A stretch of 22,452 bases of DNA, from contig JAJZZW010000009.1 in the NCBI GenBank assembly GCA_021797385.1, forward strand, positions 1-22,452, given 5' to 3'. The translations under genes and the position numbers were made by a program. Under the pieces are notes generated by a model. It was not told the DNA's origin. It ran no database searches and saw only the letters and a list, made by a program, of their open reading frames with translations. Shown piece after piece: positions 1-6,964 of this stretch (the first letter of the stretch is position 1; every line of letters begins with the position of its first letter). The DNA comes from Thermoplasmata archaeon. GTDB lineage: Archaea; Thermoplasmatota; Thermoplasmata; Thermoplasmatales; Thermoplasmataceae.

Positions 1-15
1 TCATGATATATTACC

Positions 16-303
16 ATGATAAATCAGGAAATAGAAGTCGGCAATAAAAAGTATCAGTATATAAATGAAAAACTGGGCAAGAAGGCTCCAATGATAATTG
101 TAAAAGGAGAAACAGGGTATATCATGTGCGGCTACCTCAATCTGGACGCTGCCAACTCTCTGGGGGATGTGGCTGTAAGGGTAACGGGAGTAAACGACAT
201 AAATGATGTACTTAATAGCCAGGTAAATTCCTGTACGGAAAACGCTGCAAAATTGGGAATTAAAGCCGGAGATAAAATAATGGATATAATCGACAGACTA
301 TAG
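16..303 (+). CDS. DUF1805 (YunC-like) protein
   Basis: A 95-residue soluble protein. The central stretch around GYLNLDAANSLGDVAVRVTG (residues 39-58) matches the DUF1805 family, represented by Bacillus subtilis YunC and widespread in archaea. The biochemical role of the family is not known to me. The length is normal for a single-domain member. The start is secure: an in-frame TGA lies at 4-6, and the ATG at 16 is the only start codon between it and the conserved region. Its promoter lies outside the window. It is separated by 48 bases from the next gene, which has its own TATA-like box, so the two need not be co-transcribed. Family assignment is by recognition of the pattern, not by a search. 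Confidence 0.8.
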   Translation: MINQEIEVGNKKYQYINEKLGKKAPMIIVKGETGYIMCGYLNLDAANSLGDVAVRVTGVNDINDVLNSQVNSCTENAAKLGIKAGDKIMDIIDRL

Positions 304-323
304 AAATAGAGTAAACCAGTAAT

Positions 324-331
324 CTTATATA
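324..331 (+). promoter_or_regulatory. TATA-like box, leaderless promoter
   Basis: CTTATATA lies 21-28 bases before the ATG at 352. That is the spacing expected if transcription starts at or next to the start codon. No Shine-Dalgarno sequence is present. Confidence 0.5.
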
Positions 332-351
332 CCAGATTATAATATATATTT

Positions 352-825
352 ATGGCAAAAGAAAACAATGAAGAGGATTCAACCCAGGAAGATGAAAAGA
401 TAGTTAGAAAGACGATATCTATTAAGGGTGTCAGTGCTGATCTTTATAAAAAAATACAGTCAATTTCAACACAGACAGGCAAAACCATAGGACAGGTTAC
501 AGATGATGCATACAGGTCATTTATGGGAACTGTCGAAAATGCAAAGCGTTTGTCCGATGGTTTTGTAAAGGGTATGAAAGAGGGGTCATCGCAGTACATA
601 GAGAACATAAAGGAGCTTGAAATAACAGGAGACGATCTCAAAGAAATAGGCAGAAAAATAATCTTTAAAAATATTGACAGCCTTACATTCAAAAATATAG
701 ACAGTGAAACATTTGATAAGTATGTCAATGCAATCATCATGGTAAAAACAGTAACTATCCCAAAAACTGTAAGCAAGGCAAAGCTACTCTTAAAGGGGAG
801 TTTTATAGATAAAATAATTCAATAA
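352..825 (+). CDS. probable ribbon-helix-helix protein of unknown role
   Basis: A 157-residue protein with no family I can name. Residues 1-18 are acidic and look disordered. Residues 19-58 (from VRKTISIKG through LYKKIQSISTQTGKTIGQV to AYRSFMG) read like a ribbon-helix-helix (CopG/Arc-type) DNA-binding fold: a basic beta strand, helix, a TG turn and a second helix. The rest, residues 60-157, is a helical segment followed by a near-tandem repeat, IFKNIDS then LTFKNIDS (about residues 103-118), and a hydrophobic C-terminus. The gene has its own TATA-like box and converges on the minus-strand gene ending at 831, with 5 bases between the stop codons. DNA binding is inference. The long C-terminal half suggests a sensor or oligomerisation module, unlike short antitoxin-type members. 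No toxin-like partner is visible beside it. Confidence 0.6.
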   Translation: MAKENNEEDSTQEDEKIVRKTISIKGVSADLYKKIQSISTQTGKTIGQVTDDAYRSFMGTVENAKRLSDGFVKGMKEGSSQYIENIKELEITGDDLKEIGRKIIFKNIDSLTFKNIDSETFDKYVNAIIMVKTVTIPKTVSKAKLLLKGSFIDKIIQ

Positions 826-830
826 TAAAT

Positions 831-1376
831 CTATAAATCTTTTTCTCTATAAAAAAAGGCACTTTCAACATCACTTATAATAGCATCATACCTATTTTCC
901 GTATTTTTGATGTAATTATATATTGCTATATGTAAGGGTTCCCAGTATTTCTCCATATAATCATGGTTGACAGAAATAAGAAATTGATTTTTAACTTTAA
1001 ATATACTATCTGTAATTTCCGAATTAACAGTTTCAGGGTTTTTCCAGTAACCTGTTAAATATGAGTCGATTACAGTTTCAATTATATCACTTATATTCTT
1101 TTTTGTTATATCTTCAGCGTTTCTGGCTTTGGCATTGTATTTTTCAGAAAGTGTAGCATAATTTTTGTAATCTATTTCCGGGAAATATATCCTGAAATCT
1201 TCCTCTAATAATTGAATTTCCCTGTATTTATCTCTGTTTTCCCTGTAATTTTGCTCTGAGGTATATGTAATTATGAGTTTGTTAACGCCGGTTTTGGCCA
1301 CATATCCGATAAAGTCTTCATATGAGTACCCCACAGTTTTTTCATGCAATTTACCGATAGTTGAAATTATAATCAT
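831..1376 (-). CDS. hypothetical protein, 181 residues
   Basis: I do not recognise this protein. It starts with a buried-strand-like segment (MIIISTIGK), then an amphipathic helix and a second strand (KLIITYTS, about residues 34-41), which could be the start of an alpha/beta fold. The rest is rich in Tyr, Asn, Glu and Lys and mostly helical in character. No Cys, signal peptide or membrane segment is visible. The frame is open for 181 codons in low-GC sequence, and the codon pattern matches its neighbours, so it is probably a real gene. It diverges from the rubrerythrin-like gene across about 140 bases and converges with the gene ending at 825. It may be limited to Thermoplasmatales (inference). 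Confidence 0.6.
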   Translation of the reverse strand: MIIISTIGKLHEKTVGYSYEDFIGYVAKTGVNKLIITYTSEQNYRENRDKYREIQLLEEDFRIYFPEIDYKNYATLSEKYNAKARNAEDITKKNISDIIETVIDSYLTGYWKNPETVNSEITDSIFKVKNQFLISVNHDYMEKYWEPLHIAIYNYIKNTENRYDAIISDVESAFFYREKDL

Positions 1377-1520
1377 GATATGTTATGCTATGCTAGCATT
1401 TAAAATTAATTTAGTTAGTTTGCAGGGGCATTCAACCATATTTTCCCGATAAAGAAACAAACAACTCACATTTATGAAAGATAAGTATTTATACATTTAA
1501 TTATTGTTAAAGTGATTAAA
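1377..1520. promoter_or_regulatory. divergent intergenic region with palindrome and TATA-like box
   Basis: This 144-base spacer separates two divergently oriented genes. It holds a perfect 10-base palindrome ATGCTAGCAT at 1390-1399, close to the minus-strand start. A TATA-like box, TATTTATAC, lies at 1486-1494, 31 bases (centre) before the ATG at 1521. The palindrome could be an operator for the minus-strand gene, but its size makes chance plausible. Confidence 0.35.
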
Positions 1521-1907
1521 ATGTCAGTATTAGGTGAAAAGACAGAAGCTGGTCTTAAAGATCTCTTGACAGCCAATGCGGAAGACCATATGAGACTGAA
1601 CGCAGCAGCTAGCTACTTCGAGAAAATGGGTGATTCCAGAACAGCAAAAGAATTGAAAGACAAGGCCAATGTTGAACTGGGGCATTTCAATGCAATATTC
1701 TCAACCCTTGTGAAATATGAGGGCATAGATGGACTGGTAAATGATATGGCAAAGGAAGAAACAGAACAGCACGTTTCTGAATACACAAACGTAGCCAATG
1801 CAGCAAAAGCAGAAGGCCATGATGACATAGAAGCCATGTTATGTGCATTTTCCGAGCAGGAAAAAGGCATAGCTGAAACTCTTAAAAGAACACAAAAAGC
1901 TTTCTAA
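1521..1907 (+). CDS. rubrerythrin-like (ferritin-fold) protein
   Basis: A 128-residue, four-helix ferritin-like protein without the C-terminal rubredoxin domain of full rubrerythrin. Rubrerythrins use a carboxylate-bridged diiron site to reduce hydrogen peroxide in the cytoplasm. By eye, the expected ligands are partly present: Glu21 in helix 1, Glu52-x-x-His55 in helix 2, Glu80 in helix 3 and Glu114 in helix 4. Two positions look substituted: Gln83 where helix 3 normally has the second Glu, and Ile117 where helix 4 normally has His. I chose the ATG at 1521. A GTG at 1512 would add three residues; the TATA-like box at 1486-1494 places the transcript start near 1516, which favours the ATG. The gene is monocistronic and followed by T-rich sequence. 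The fold is fairly certain; peroxidase activity is doubtful because of the missing ligands. Confidence 0.7.
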   Translation: MSVLGEKTEAGLKDLLTANAEDHMRLNAAASYFEKMGDSRTAKELKDKANVELGHFNAIFSTLVKYEGIDGLVNDMAKEETEQHVSEYTNVANAAKAEGHDDIEAMLCAFSEQEKGIAETLKRTQKAF

Positions 1908-1917
1908 ATCAATCCCA

Positions 1918-1938
1918 TAATATTTTTTAATTTTTTAC
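1918..1938 (+). terminator. T-rich archaeal terminator
   Basis: Two T runs (TATTTTTTAATTTTTTAC) begin 14 bases after the stop of the rubrerythrin-like gene, with no hairpin. Archaeal RNA polymerase commonly terminates at such runs. The minus-strand NUDIX gene ends just beyond it at 1942. Confidence 0.5.
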
Positions 1939-1941
1939 ATA

Positions 1942-2364
1942 TCAAACCTCCCTTTTAATTATATGAACAGGCTTTTCAGATTTTTTCATTCTGGTTAGAA
2001 ATTCTTTTGTACTTTCATTAACAGAATTATCGAGGTTGTTCATATCAAAATATGCGGCGTCCAGAGCATCAGAACCTGGCTTTGCATCATATGTTGCAGG
2101 ATTGCATAAATAATCAAGTATAATATAATGAAAATTTTCCGTGATGACTTCAGATATACCTGCCAGTTCCATGACCTCAACTTCCATTGACAGCTCTTCC
2201 CTGATTTCACGCTTCAAACCATCCTCCAGTGTTTCATTCAATTCCAGTTTTCCACCGGGAATAGCCCATTTATTCCTGTCAGGTTCGTCACGCCTCAATG
2301 TTAAAAGTATTTTCCCCTCTCTGATAATAATTCCGCCGACTGCTACTCTTGGATAACGTATCAT
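1942..2364 (-). CDS. NUDIX hydrolase
   Basis: A 140-residue single-domain NUDIX enzyme, which hydrolyses a nucleoside diphosphate linked to another moiety. The Nudix box spans residues 38-60 with the required G38, E44, R52-E53 and E56-E57, so the metal-binding helix is intact. The hydrophobic residue plus Gly that often follow the box are Leu-Ser here. The leading IPGGKLELNE and the overall length resemble ADP-ribose pyrophosphatase or MutT-like members, but the box does not reveal the substrate. It lies downstream of ppcA on the same strand across a 78-base gap that contains its own TATA-like box at 2387-2397, so it is probably transcribed separately. Confidence 0.88.
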   Translation of the reverse strand: MIRYPRVAVGGIIIREGKILLTLRRDEPDRNKWAIPGGKLELNETLEDGLKREIREELSMEVEVMELAGISEVITENFHYIILDYLCNPATYDAKPGSDALDAAYFDMNNLDNSVNESTKEFLTRMKKSEKPVHIIKREV

Positions 2365-2386
2365 CGTTATATATTTACTTAATTTA

Positions 2387-2397
2387 TTTATATATTC
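2387..2397 (-). promoter_or_regulatory. TATA-like box for the NUDIX gene
   Basis: Read on the minus strand, GAATATATAAA is centred about 27 bases before the ATG at 2364. This fits a leaderless promoter inside the 78-base gap between ppcA and the NUDIX gene. Confidence 0.5.
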
Positions 2398-2442
2398 TTA
2401 AATATAAATTACCATGAAAGGTTTATGGATTGCTTTTATCCA

Positions 2443-3969
2443 TCACCCTACAAATTTTCTTAGCAGGGCCATTTCATATGCATATTTTCCAACTTCATCA
2501 AATTTTTTATTTTTAAATGCCAGAAGGAAGAGTGTGGAAAATATGTTATGTTTCTGGACATTATACGAATTATCGGTAGATACACCTATATTATTTTCAA
2601 TGTATTTCATATCCTCCCTTATCATGTTTATGATTTTTGGTTCAACATTCCAAATTTCATGCAGAAAATTAAGGGAATCATAATTGAAATATCTTGCACT
2701 TGAACGGAGATCAAAATACATATTTTTATATGTTTCGTCAAGTAACATATGGTATTTTTCAGGAAATTCTACAAGGGCTGATATTCCAAGAATCTCCGGA
2801 GGTATCCCTATGGAATAAAGTGCACCGACAAATGCTATCGCCCTCGGCAGCCTGGCACTTCCCGTGCTTCTGGAATACCCGAAAAGACCGGTATGCAATT
2901 TTCGTGCTCTTCTTTTGGGAAGATAAACAGCCACGTCATTGATGGACCTGGAAAGACCTTCTATTATTGTCTGAAATCTGCTGGAATATAGATTTATCAT
3001 GCCCTTTATGGAAGCTTCCTGTTCCTGACTAAATATATAAGGGGTGCCGGGGAGATGTGAATTGATCATGGAAATCGCATTTTTAACCGTCATATCATCA
3101 TAGTCATATCTGAAGGCAGACTGGACAGAGAATGTATAATAAGAATCGTATTCTGATAACGCTCTTCTTATATTATCAGGCCCCAAATTCCCCCTGAATG
3201 GCGATGAACCTGCACCTATTATAGGATAAATGCCCAGTCCTGTTTTTTCTGAAATTTTATGCATACTTGATATCGCATATTTGGCTAAAAGCGTAGCAGG
3301 AACCATACCATAATTCATAGCTGGATCCGATCTCGCTATGAATATTCTCATGTTCTGTGGTTTTATAATTTCACTGTACTTTCCTATTATGGCCTCAATA
3401 CTGTAAATGGAATCCTTGTCTTCTATTAAAGGGATGAGATTTATCTTTTCAGGCATTACCTTTCCTGTTATATCCTTTATGGATACCTCATCATAAAGCC
3501 TGATATTTTCAGTATCTACAATGCCTTTCTCATAGAATTTTACAACATTGAGCATACTCCTGTAATCGGTCGTGAAAGGAAGAATGACCTCGAATACCGG
3601 TGCTATATTTCTTTTAAAAACTCTATTTGCAACATCATAGTTTAAGGGTATGCTGTTCAAGGTTTCATTTAGTATCTTCCTCTCCGCACCCTCTATAAGA
3701 GGGTTTGGGACACGATAGGTTAAAAAGATATCTTTCCCCAGAATGTTTTTCTCAAAAAAATCTCTATTTTTTGCAAACAGCTTTCTTATAACATGGGTAT
3801 CAACGTCCTTGCCTTCTGCATCCCACATAACCTCCTGTATTCCCAGTTTTTTGTATGATATGTATGCTTCTTCTATTTCATCCTCATTTGATATTATATT
3901 TTTGCCATTGCTCCATGATGGCATCATTGCATTATCCGGATGCTGCGTGGACATAGTCTTTGGTATCAT
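2443..3969 (-). CDS. ppcA: phosphoenolpyruvate carboxylase, archaeal type
   Basis: Fixes bicarbonate onto phosphoenolpyruvate to give oxaloacetate and phosphate, refilling the citric acid cycle in the cytoplasm. The 508 residues match the short archaeal PEPC family, not the roughly 900-residue bacterial and plant enzyme. Diagnostic features are the N-terminal signature MSTQHPDNA (residues 6-14) and the glycine-rich GAGSSPFRGNLGP (252-264). Further on are the basic KRRARK stretch and GYSRSTGSARLPRA. The start at 3969 agrees with the family N-terminus and with a TATA-like box centred 25 bases upstream. The gene stands alone on the minus strand, divergent from gcvPA across 247 bases. No truncation or frameshift is seen. 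Confidence 0.95.
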   Translation of the reverse strand: MIPKTMSTQHPDNAMMPSWSNGKNIISNEDEIEEAYISYKKLGIQEVMWDAEGKDVDTHVIRKLFAKNRDFFEKNILGKDIFLTYRVPNPLIEGAERKILNETLNSIPLNYDVANRVFKRNIAPVFEVILPFTTDYRSMLNVVKFYEKGIVDTENIRLYDEVSIKDITGKVMPEKINLIPLIEDKDSIYSIEAIIGKYSEIIKPQNMRIFIARSDPAMNYGMVPATLLAKYAISSMHKISEKTGLGIYPIIGAGSSPFRGNLGPDNIRRALSEYDSYYTFSVQSAFRYDYDDMTVKNAISMINSHLPGTPYIFSQEQEASIKGMINLYSSRFQTIIEGLSRSINDVAVYLPKRRARKLHTGLFGYSRSTGSARLPRAIAFVGALYSIGIPPEILGISALVEFPEKYHMLLDETYKNMYFDLRSSARYFNYDSLNFLHEIWNVEPKIINMIREDMKYIENNIGVSTDNSYNVQKHNIFSTLFLLAFKNKKFDEVGKYAYEMALLRKFVG

Positions 3970-3989
3970 GATTATGATATGGAAATCAG

Positions 3990-4001
3990 TTATAAATAAA
4001 G
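3990..4001 (-). promoter_or_regulatory. TATA-like box for ppcA
   Basis: On the minus strand CTTTATTTATAA is centred about 25 bases before the ppcA ATG at 3969. This is the leaderless spacing seen elsewhere in the window. Confidence 0.55.
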
Positions 4002-4014
4002 ATGGTTGAAAATA

Positions 4015-4119
4015 ATGTCAGTTATCTCATTGCCTGTAAACGAGTGTGTGTTAAATCTATCATTTATTCAAATTATTAAAGGTCAATCAATGGAAATGGC
4101 TATTGGAGATATTCCATAA
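4015..4119 (+). other. 34-codon ORF in the ppcA-gcvPA spacer, doubtful
   Basis: ATG at 4015 to TAA at 4117-4119 encodes 34 residues. The end, IIKGQSMEMAIGDIP, loosely recalls the KGQxxD helix of polyprenyl diphosphate synthases. That is too short to prove homology, and the sequence after the stop gives no continuation. It is either a relic or chance. The rest of the 247-base spacer holds the ppcA and gcvPA promoter elements and nothing else I can identify. Confidence 0.15.
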
Positions 4120-4189
4120 ACAAAATAAGCTGCGTTAATAAATACAAAATACTATAAAATTTCCCGCGTAAGCTACACACTAAAATGTT

Positions 4190-4198
4190 AAATATACT
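4190..4198 (+). promoter_or_regulatory. TATA-like box for gcvPA
   Basis: AAATATACT is centred about 23 bases before the gcvPA ATG at 4217. I see no structured glycine-riboswitch-like leader between it and the gene; there is no room for one. Confidence 0.45.
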
Positions 4199-4216
4199 TT
4201 AATAATAATTGCCCGC

Positions 4217-5506
4217 ATGACTGAAACAGATGAAATATTGCAATACCTCAAAATCAACAGTAGTGAAGCATTATTTGCAGATATACCGGATAACTTGAGG
4301 GTATCACTTGATCTAGGTTCTCCCATGGACGAATTCTCTCTTATCAATTCAATTGAACGTACAGGAAGAAACAATAAGCCCGCTGCAATGAATTTTCTAG
4401 GCAATGGTATATATGATAGATTTATTCCACCACTGGTGGATGAAATAATAGGACGAAATGAATTTTTAACATCATATACCCCATATCAGCCGGAAATCTC
4501 CCAGGGAATACTGCACTCCCTGTTTGAATATCAGAGTGTTATATCTGATCTCACTGAAATGGATGTTACAAACTCTTCAATGTACGATGGCTTTACTTCC
4601 CTGGCCGAGGCAGTCAGAATGGCATACAGAATCAACGGGAAAGATGAGGTGCTTGTTCCAGAAAATATTTACAGGAGTCAGTTAAGCATCATACAAAATT
4701 ATATTCTAGGCCTTAATTTAAAAATTATAAAATACGGGTTCGGCAATGATGGATTAATAGACATGGAAGATTTAAAATCAAAGATATCCGATCGTACCTC
4801 GTCTATAGTAGTTGCAAATCCAAATTTTTTCGGGCTCATAGATGAAAATTCATTCCATATTGAGGAAATCAAGAAAGATGCAGTGTTAATAACATATTAT
4901 GATCCTGTTTCACTGGGCCTAATCAAGCCGCCCGGGGAATATGGATCAGATATTGCGGTAGCGGAAGGGCAGCAGCTCGGTATCCATATGAACTATGGTG
5001 GCCCTCTGCTCGGTTTATTCTCCTTCCGTAAAGAATATGTTCACAGGTCCCCCGGGAGGTTAATAGGTCTTTCAAAGGACAACACCGGCAGAAAAGCATT
5101 CGTTATGACACTTCAGGCCAGAGAACAGCACATAAGAAGATCAAAAGCCATGAGCAACATATGCTCCAATCAGGCTCTCCTGGCGGTAGCATCACTGGCT
5201 TATCTTTCCATACTGGGATCAAACGGGTTGAAAAAAATAGCATTGATTACAATGAATAAAAGCAAGGGATTGAAGCAGGCACTGGGAAATGCCGGTATAT
5301 CTAAAGTATTCAATGGTACTAATTTTTCTGACAACCTATTCTACTTTGACGGACAGGAAAAATTGGCATCTCACAACATATCCGGCGGCATAAAACTTTC
5401 AGATATTTCTGATTATCCCGGCTTTAAAAATTCCGCATTCTTCTCTGTTACTGAAAAAACAGATGATAGTAATATACTTAAGCTTTCTGAAATAATAGGT
5501 GAATAA
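4217..5506 (+). CDS. gcvPA: glycine decarboxylase (P-protein) subunit 1
   Basis: Forms, with GcvPB, the heterotetrameric P-protein of the glycine cleavage system. P-protein decarboxylates glycine and passes the aminomethyl group to lipoyl-H protein. The 429 residues have the PLP-enzyme fold typical of the N-terminal half of long P-proteins. Recognisable stretches are FLGNGIYDRFIPP near the N-terminus, LTSYTPYQPEISQGIL, and later GGPLLGLFSFRKEY and FVMTLQAREQHIRR. As expected for subunit 1, it does not carry the PLP lysine, which sits in GcvPB. It ends one base before the gcvPB ATG, so the two are co-transcribed and probably translationally coupled. The H, T and L proteins are not in this window and must lie elsewhere if the pathway is complete. 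Confidence 0.95.
   Translation: MTETDEILQYLKINSSEALFADIPDNLRVSLDLGSPMDEFSLINSIERTGRNNKPAAMNFLGNGIYDRFIPPLVDEIIGRNEFLTSYTPYQPEISQGILHSLFEYQSVISDLTEMDVTNSSMYDGFTSLAEAVRMAYRINGKDEVLVPENIYRSQLSIIQNYILGLNLKIIKYGFGNDGLIDMEDLKSKISDRTSSIVVANPNFFGLIDENSFHIEEIKKDAVLITYYDPVSLGLIKPPGEYGSDIAVAEGQQLGIHMNYGGPLLGLFSFRKEYVHRSPGRLIGLSKDNTGRKAFVMTLQAREQHIRRSKAMSNICSNQALLAVASLAYLSILGSNGLKKIALITMNKSKGLKQALGNAGISKVFNGTNFSDNLFYFDGQEKLASHNISGGIKLSDISDYPGFKNSAFFSVTEKTDDSNILKLSEIIGE
5498..5502 (+). promoter_or_regulatory. Shine-Dalgarno GGTGA that fixes the gcvPB start
   Basis: GGTGA, complementary to the usual archaeal 16S rRNA tail, lies 5 bases before ATG 5508, inside the last codons of gcvPA. The in-frame GTG at 5499 is part of this site and is not a plausible start. 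Confidence 0.65.
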
Positions 5507-5507
5507 A

Positions 5508-6941
5508 ATGTATAGACAGGCACATTACGATGAAGATTTCCTTAATTCGTTCAATACAGGAAATGATTTTTATATGGATGATGTAGAAGATCAGTATCCC
5601 GATTCGATAAAGAGGGAAAAGCTCAAACTGCCCGATGTAAGAAGTGTTGACGTGTCCAGGCATTTTACAAGATTATCCGAAATGAACTATTCGGTAGACC
5701 TCGGAATGTATCCTCTTGGATCATGTACAATGAAATTCAATCCAAAATATGCAGATTATATCGCATCACTTCCAGAATTTCAGAACGTGCATCCAATGGA
5801 AGCACAACAGCGGATTCAGGGAACACTGGAGGTAATGTATAAATTACAGCAGCTACTGGTACAGATTTCCGGAATGGATTATGCATCACTCCAGCCATCT
5901 GCGGGTGCACATGGAGAATTCACAGGCATATTAATGGTACGGAAATACTTTGAGGTAAAGGGTGAACTGGGCCAGAGGGATGAAATTATAATACCGGACT
6001 CGGCACACGGAACAAATCCTGCCTCTGCGGCAATGGCAGGCTTCAAGGTTGTGGAAGTGCCTTCCAGTGAAAAAGGACTGGTGGATATTGAAGCATTAAA
6101 GGCGGCTGTCACACCCAGAACCGCGGCTTTTATGATAACCAATCCCAACACCCTTGGAATTTTCGATGACCAGATACTGGAAATTGCTGCAATTATCCAT
6201 AACAATGGATCTTTACTGTACTACGATGGAGCAAATTTTAATGCTATCCTGGGAATAACAACTCCCGGTATAATGGGCTTTGATATTGTACATTTCAATC
6301 TGCACAAAACATTTGCAACTCCCCATGGTGGGGGTGGTCCCGGTGCGGGACCGGTAGCAGTAAAGGCCTTTCTGAAAGACTATCTTCCTGTGCCTTTGGT
6401 TGTACTTGAAAACAATCAATATTCACTTTATTATGGGCTTGAAAACACTATCGGCAAGGTTTCCTCATATAATGGATCCTTCGGTGTTATACTCAGGGCG
6501 TACGCATACGCATTAAAAAATGGAAACAATCTCAGTGCAAATGCCAGACGTGCTGTCATGAACTCGAATTACATGGCAAAAAAACTGTCCGGTTCATTTG
6601 AAATACCGTATAAACCCCTGAAAAAGCATGAATTCGTATTATCAACAGCCAGAACAGGAAGAAGAGCCCTTGATATATCCAAGTTCATACTGGATTATGG
6701 CATACATTCTCCTACAACATATTTCCCATTAATCGTGAAAGAAGCCATGATGATTGAACCAACTGAATCTGTTACCAAGAAGGACATGGATTATTATATC
6801 GATGTAATGGAAAAAGCACTGGAAGTGCCTGAAGATACATTAAAATTATCACCGGTAAATACCTCGGTGGGAAGAATAGATGAAATCGCCGCTGCAAGAA
6901 ATCTTATCCTGAAATGGCCGGACCCATTTGAAAACTCTTAA
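5508..6941 (+). CDS. gcvPB: glycine decarboxylase (P-protein) subunit 2
   Basis: The catalytic, PLP-carrying subunit of the two-subunit P-protein. It is 477 residues long, about the usual size. The motif LHKTFATPHGGGGPGAGP includes Lys267, the expected Schiff-base lysine, and the glycine-rich stretch after it matches the conserved P-protein loop. Also present are GSCTMKFNP near residue 80, SAHGTNPASAAMAGF and ITNPNTLGIFD, all family hallmarks. I use ATG 5508 instead of GTG 5499 because GGTGA at 5498-5502 makes a good Shine-Dalgarno for it. It follows gcvPA with a 1-base gap. The replication protein A gene starts 23 bases downstream, so read-through into it is possible. Confidence 0.96.
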   Translation: MYRQAHYDEDFLNSFNTGNDFYMDDVEDQYPDSIKREKLKLPDVRSVDVSRHFTRLSEMNYSVDLGMYPLGSCTMKFNPKYADYIASLPEFQNVHPMEAQQRIQGTLEVMYKLQQLLVQISGMDYASLQPSAGAHGEFTGILMVRKYFEVKGELGQRDEIIIPDSAHGTNPASAAMAGFKVVEVPSSEKGLVDIEALKAAVTPRTAAFMITNPNTLGIFDDQILEIAAIIHNNGSLLYYDGANFNAILGITTPGIMGFDIVHFNLHKTFATPHGGGGPGAGPVAVKAFLKDYLPVPLVVLENNQYSLYYGLENTIGKVSSYNGSFGVILRAYAYALKNGNNLSANARRAVMNSNYMAKKLSGSFEIPYKPLKKHEFVLSTARTGRRALDISKFILDYGIHSPTTYFPLIVKEAMMIEPTESVTKKDMDYYIDVMEKALEVPEDTLKLSPVNTSVGRIDEIAAARNLILKWPDPFENS

Positions 6942-6964
6942 ATAAACTCAAGAGATGCGAAACA

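Noticed and set aside
352..1376. Toxin-antitoxin pair formed by the RHH-like protein and the 181-residue protein
   Set aside because: The genes are convergent, not co-directional, the RHH protein is unusually long, and the neighbour lacks any toxin signature.
4043..4181. Inverted AGTGTGT / ACACACT pair in the ppcA-gcvPA spacer
   Set aside because: Only 7 matching bases separated by over 100 bases; likely chance.
4120..4216. Possible glycine riboswitch before gcvPA
   Set aside because: No conserved stem or core pattern seen, and the TATA-like box lies only about 23 bases before the start, leaving no leader.
5499..5507. GTG start for gcvPB three codons upstream
   Set aside because: The GTG is part of the GGTGA Shine-Dalgarno that serves ATG 5508. 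The same holds for GTG 8015 and ATG 8024.
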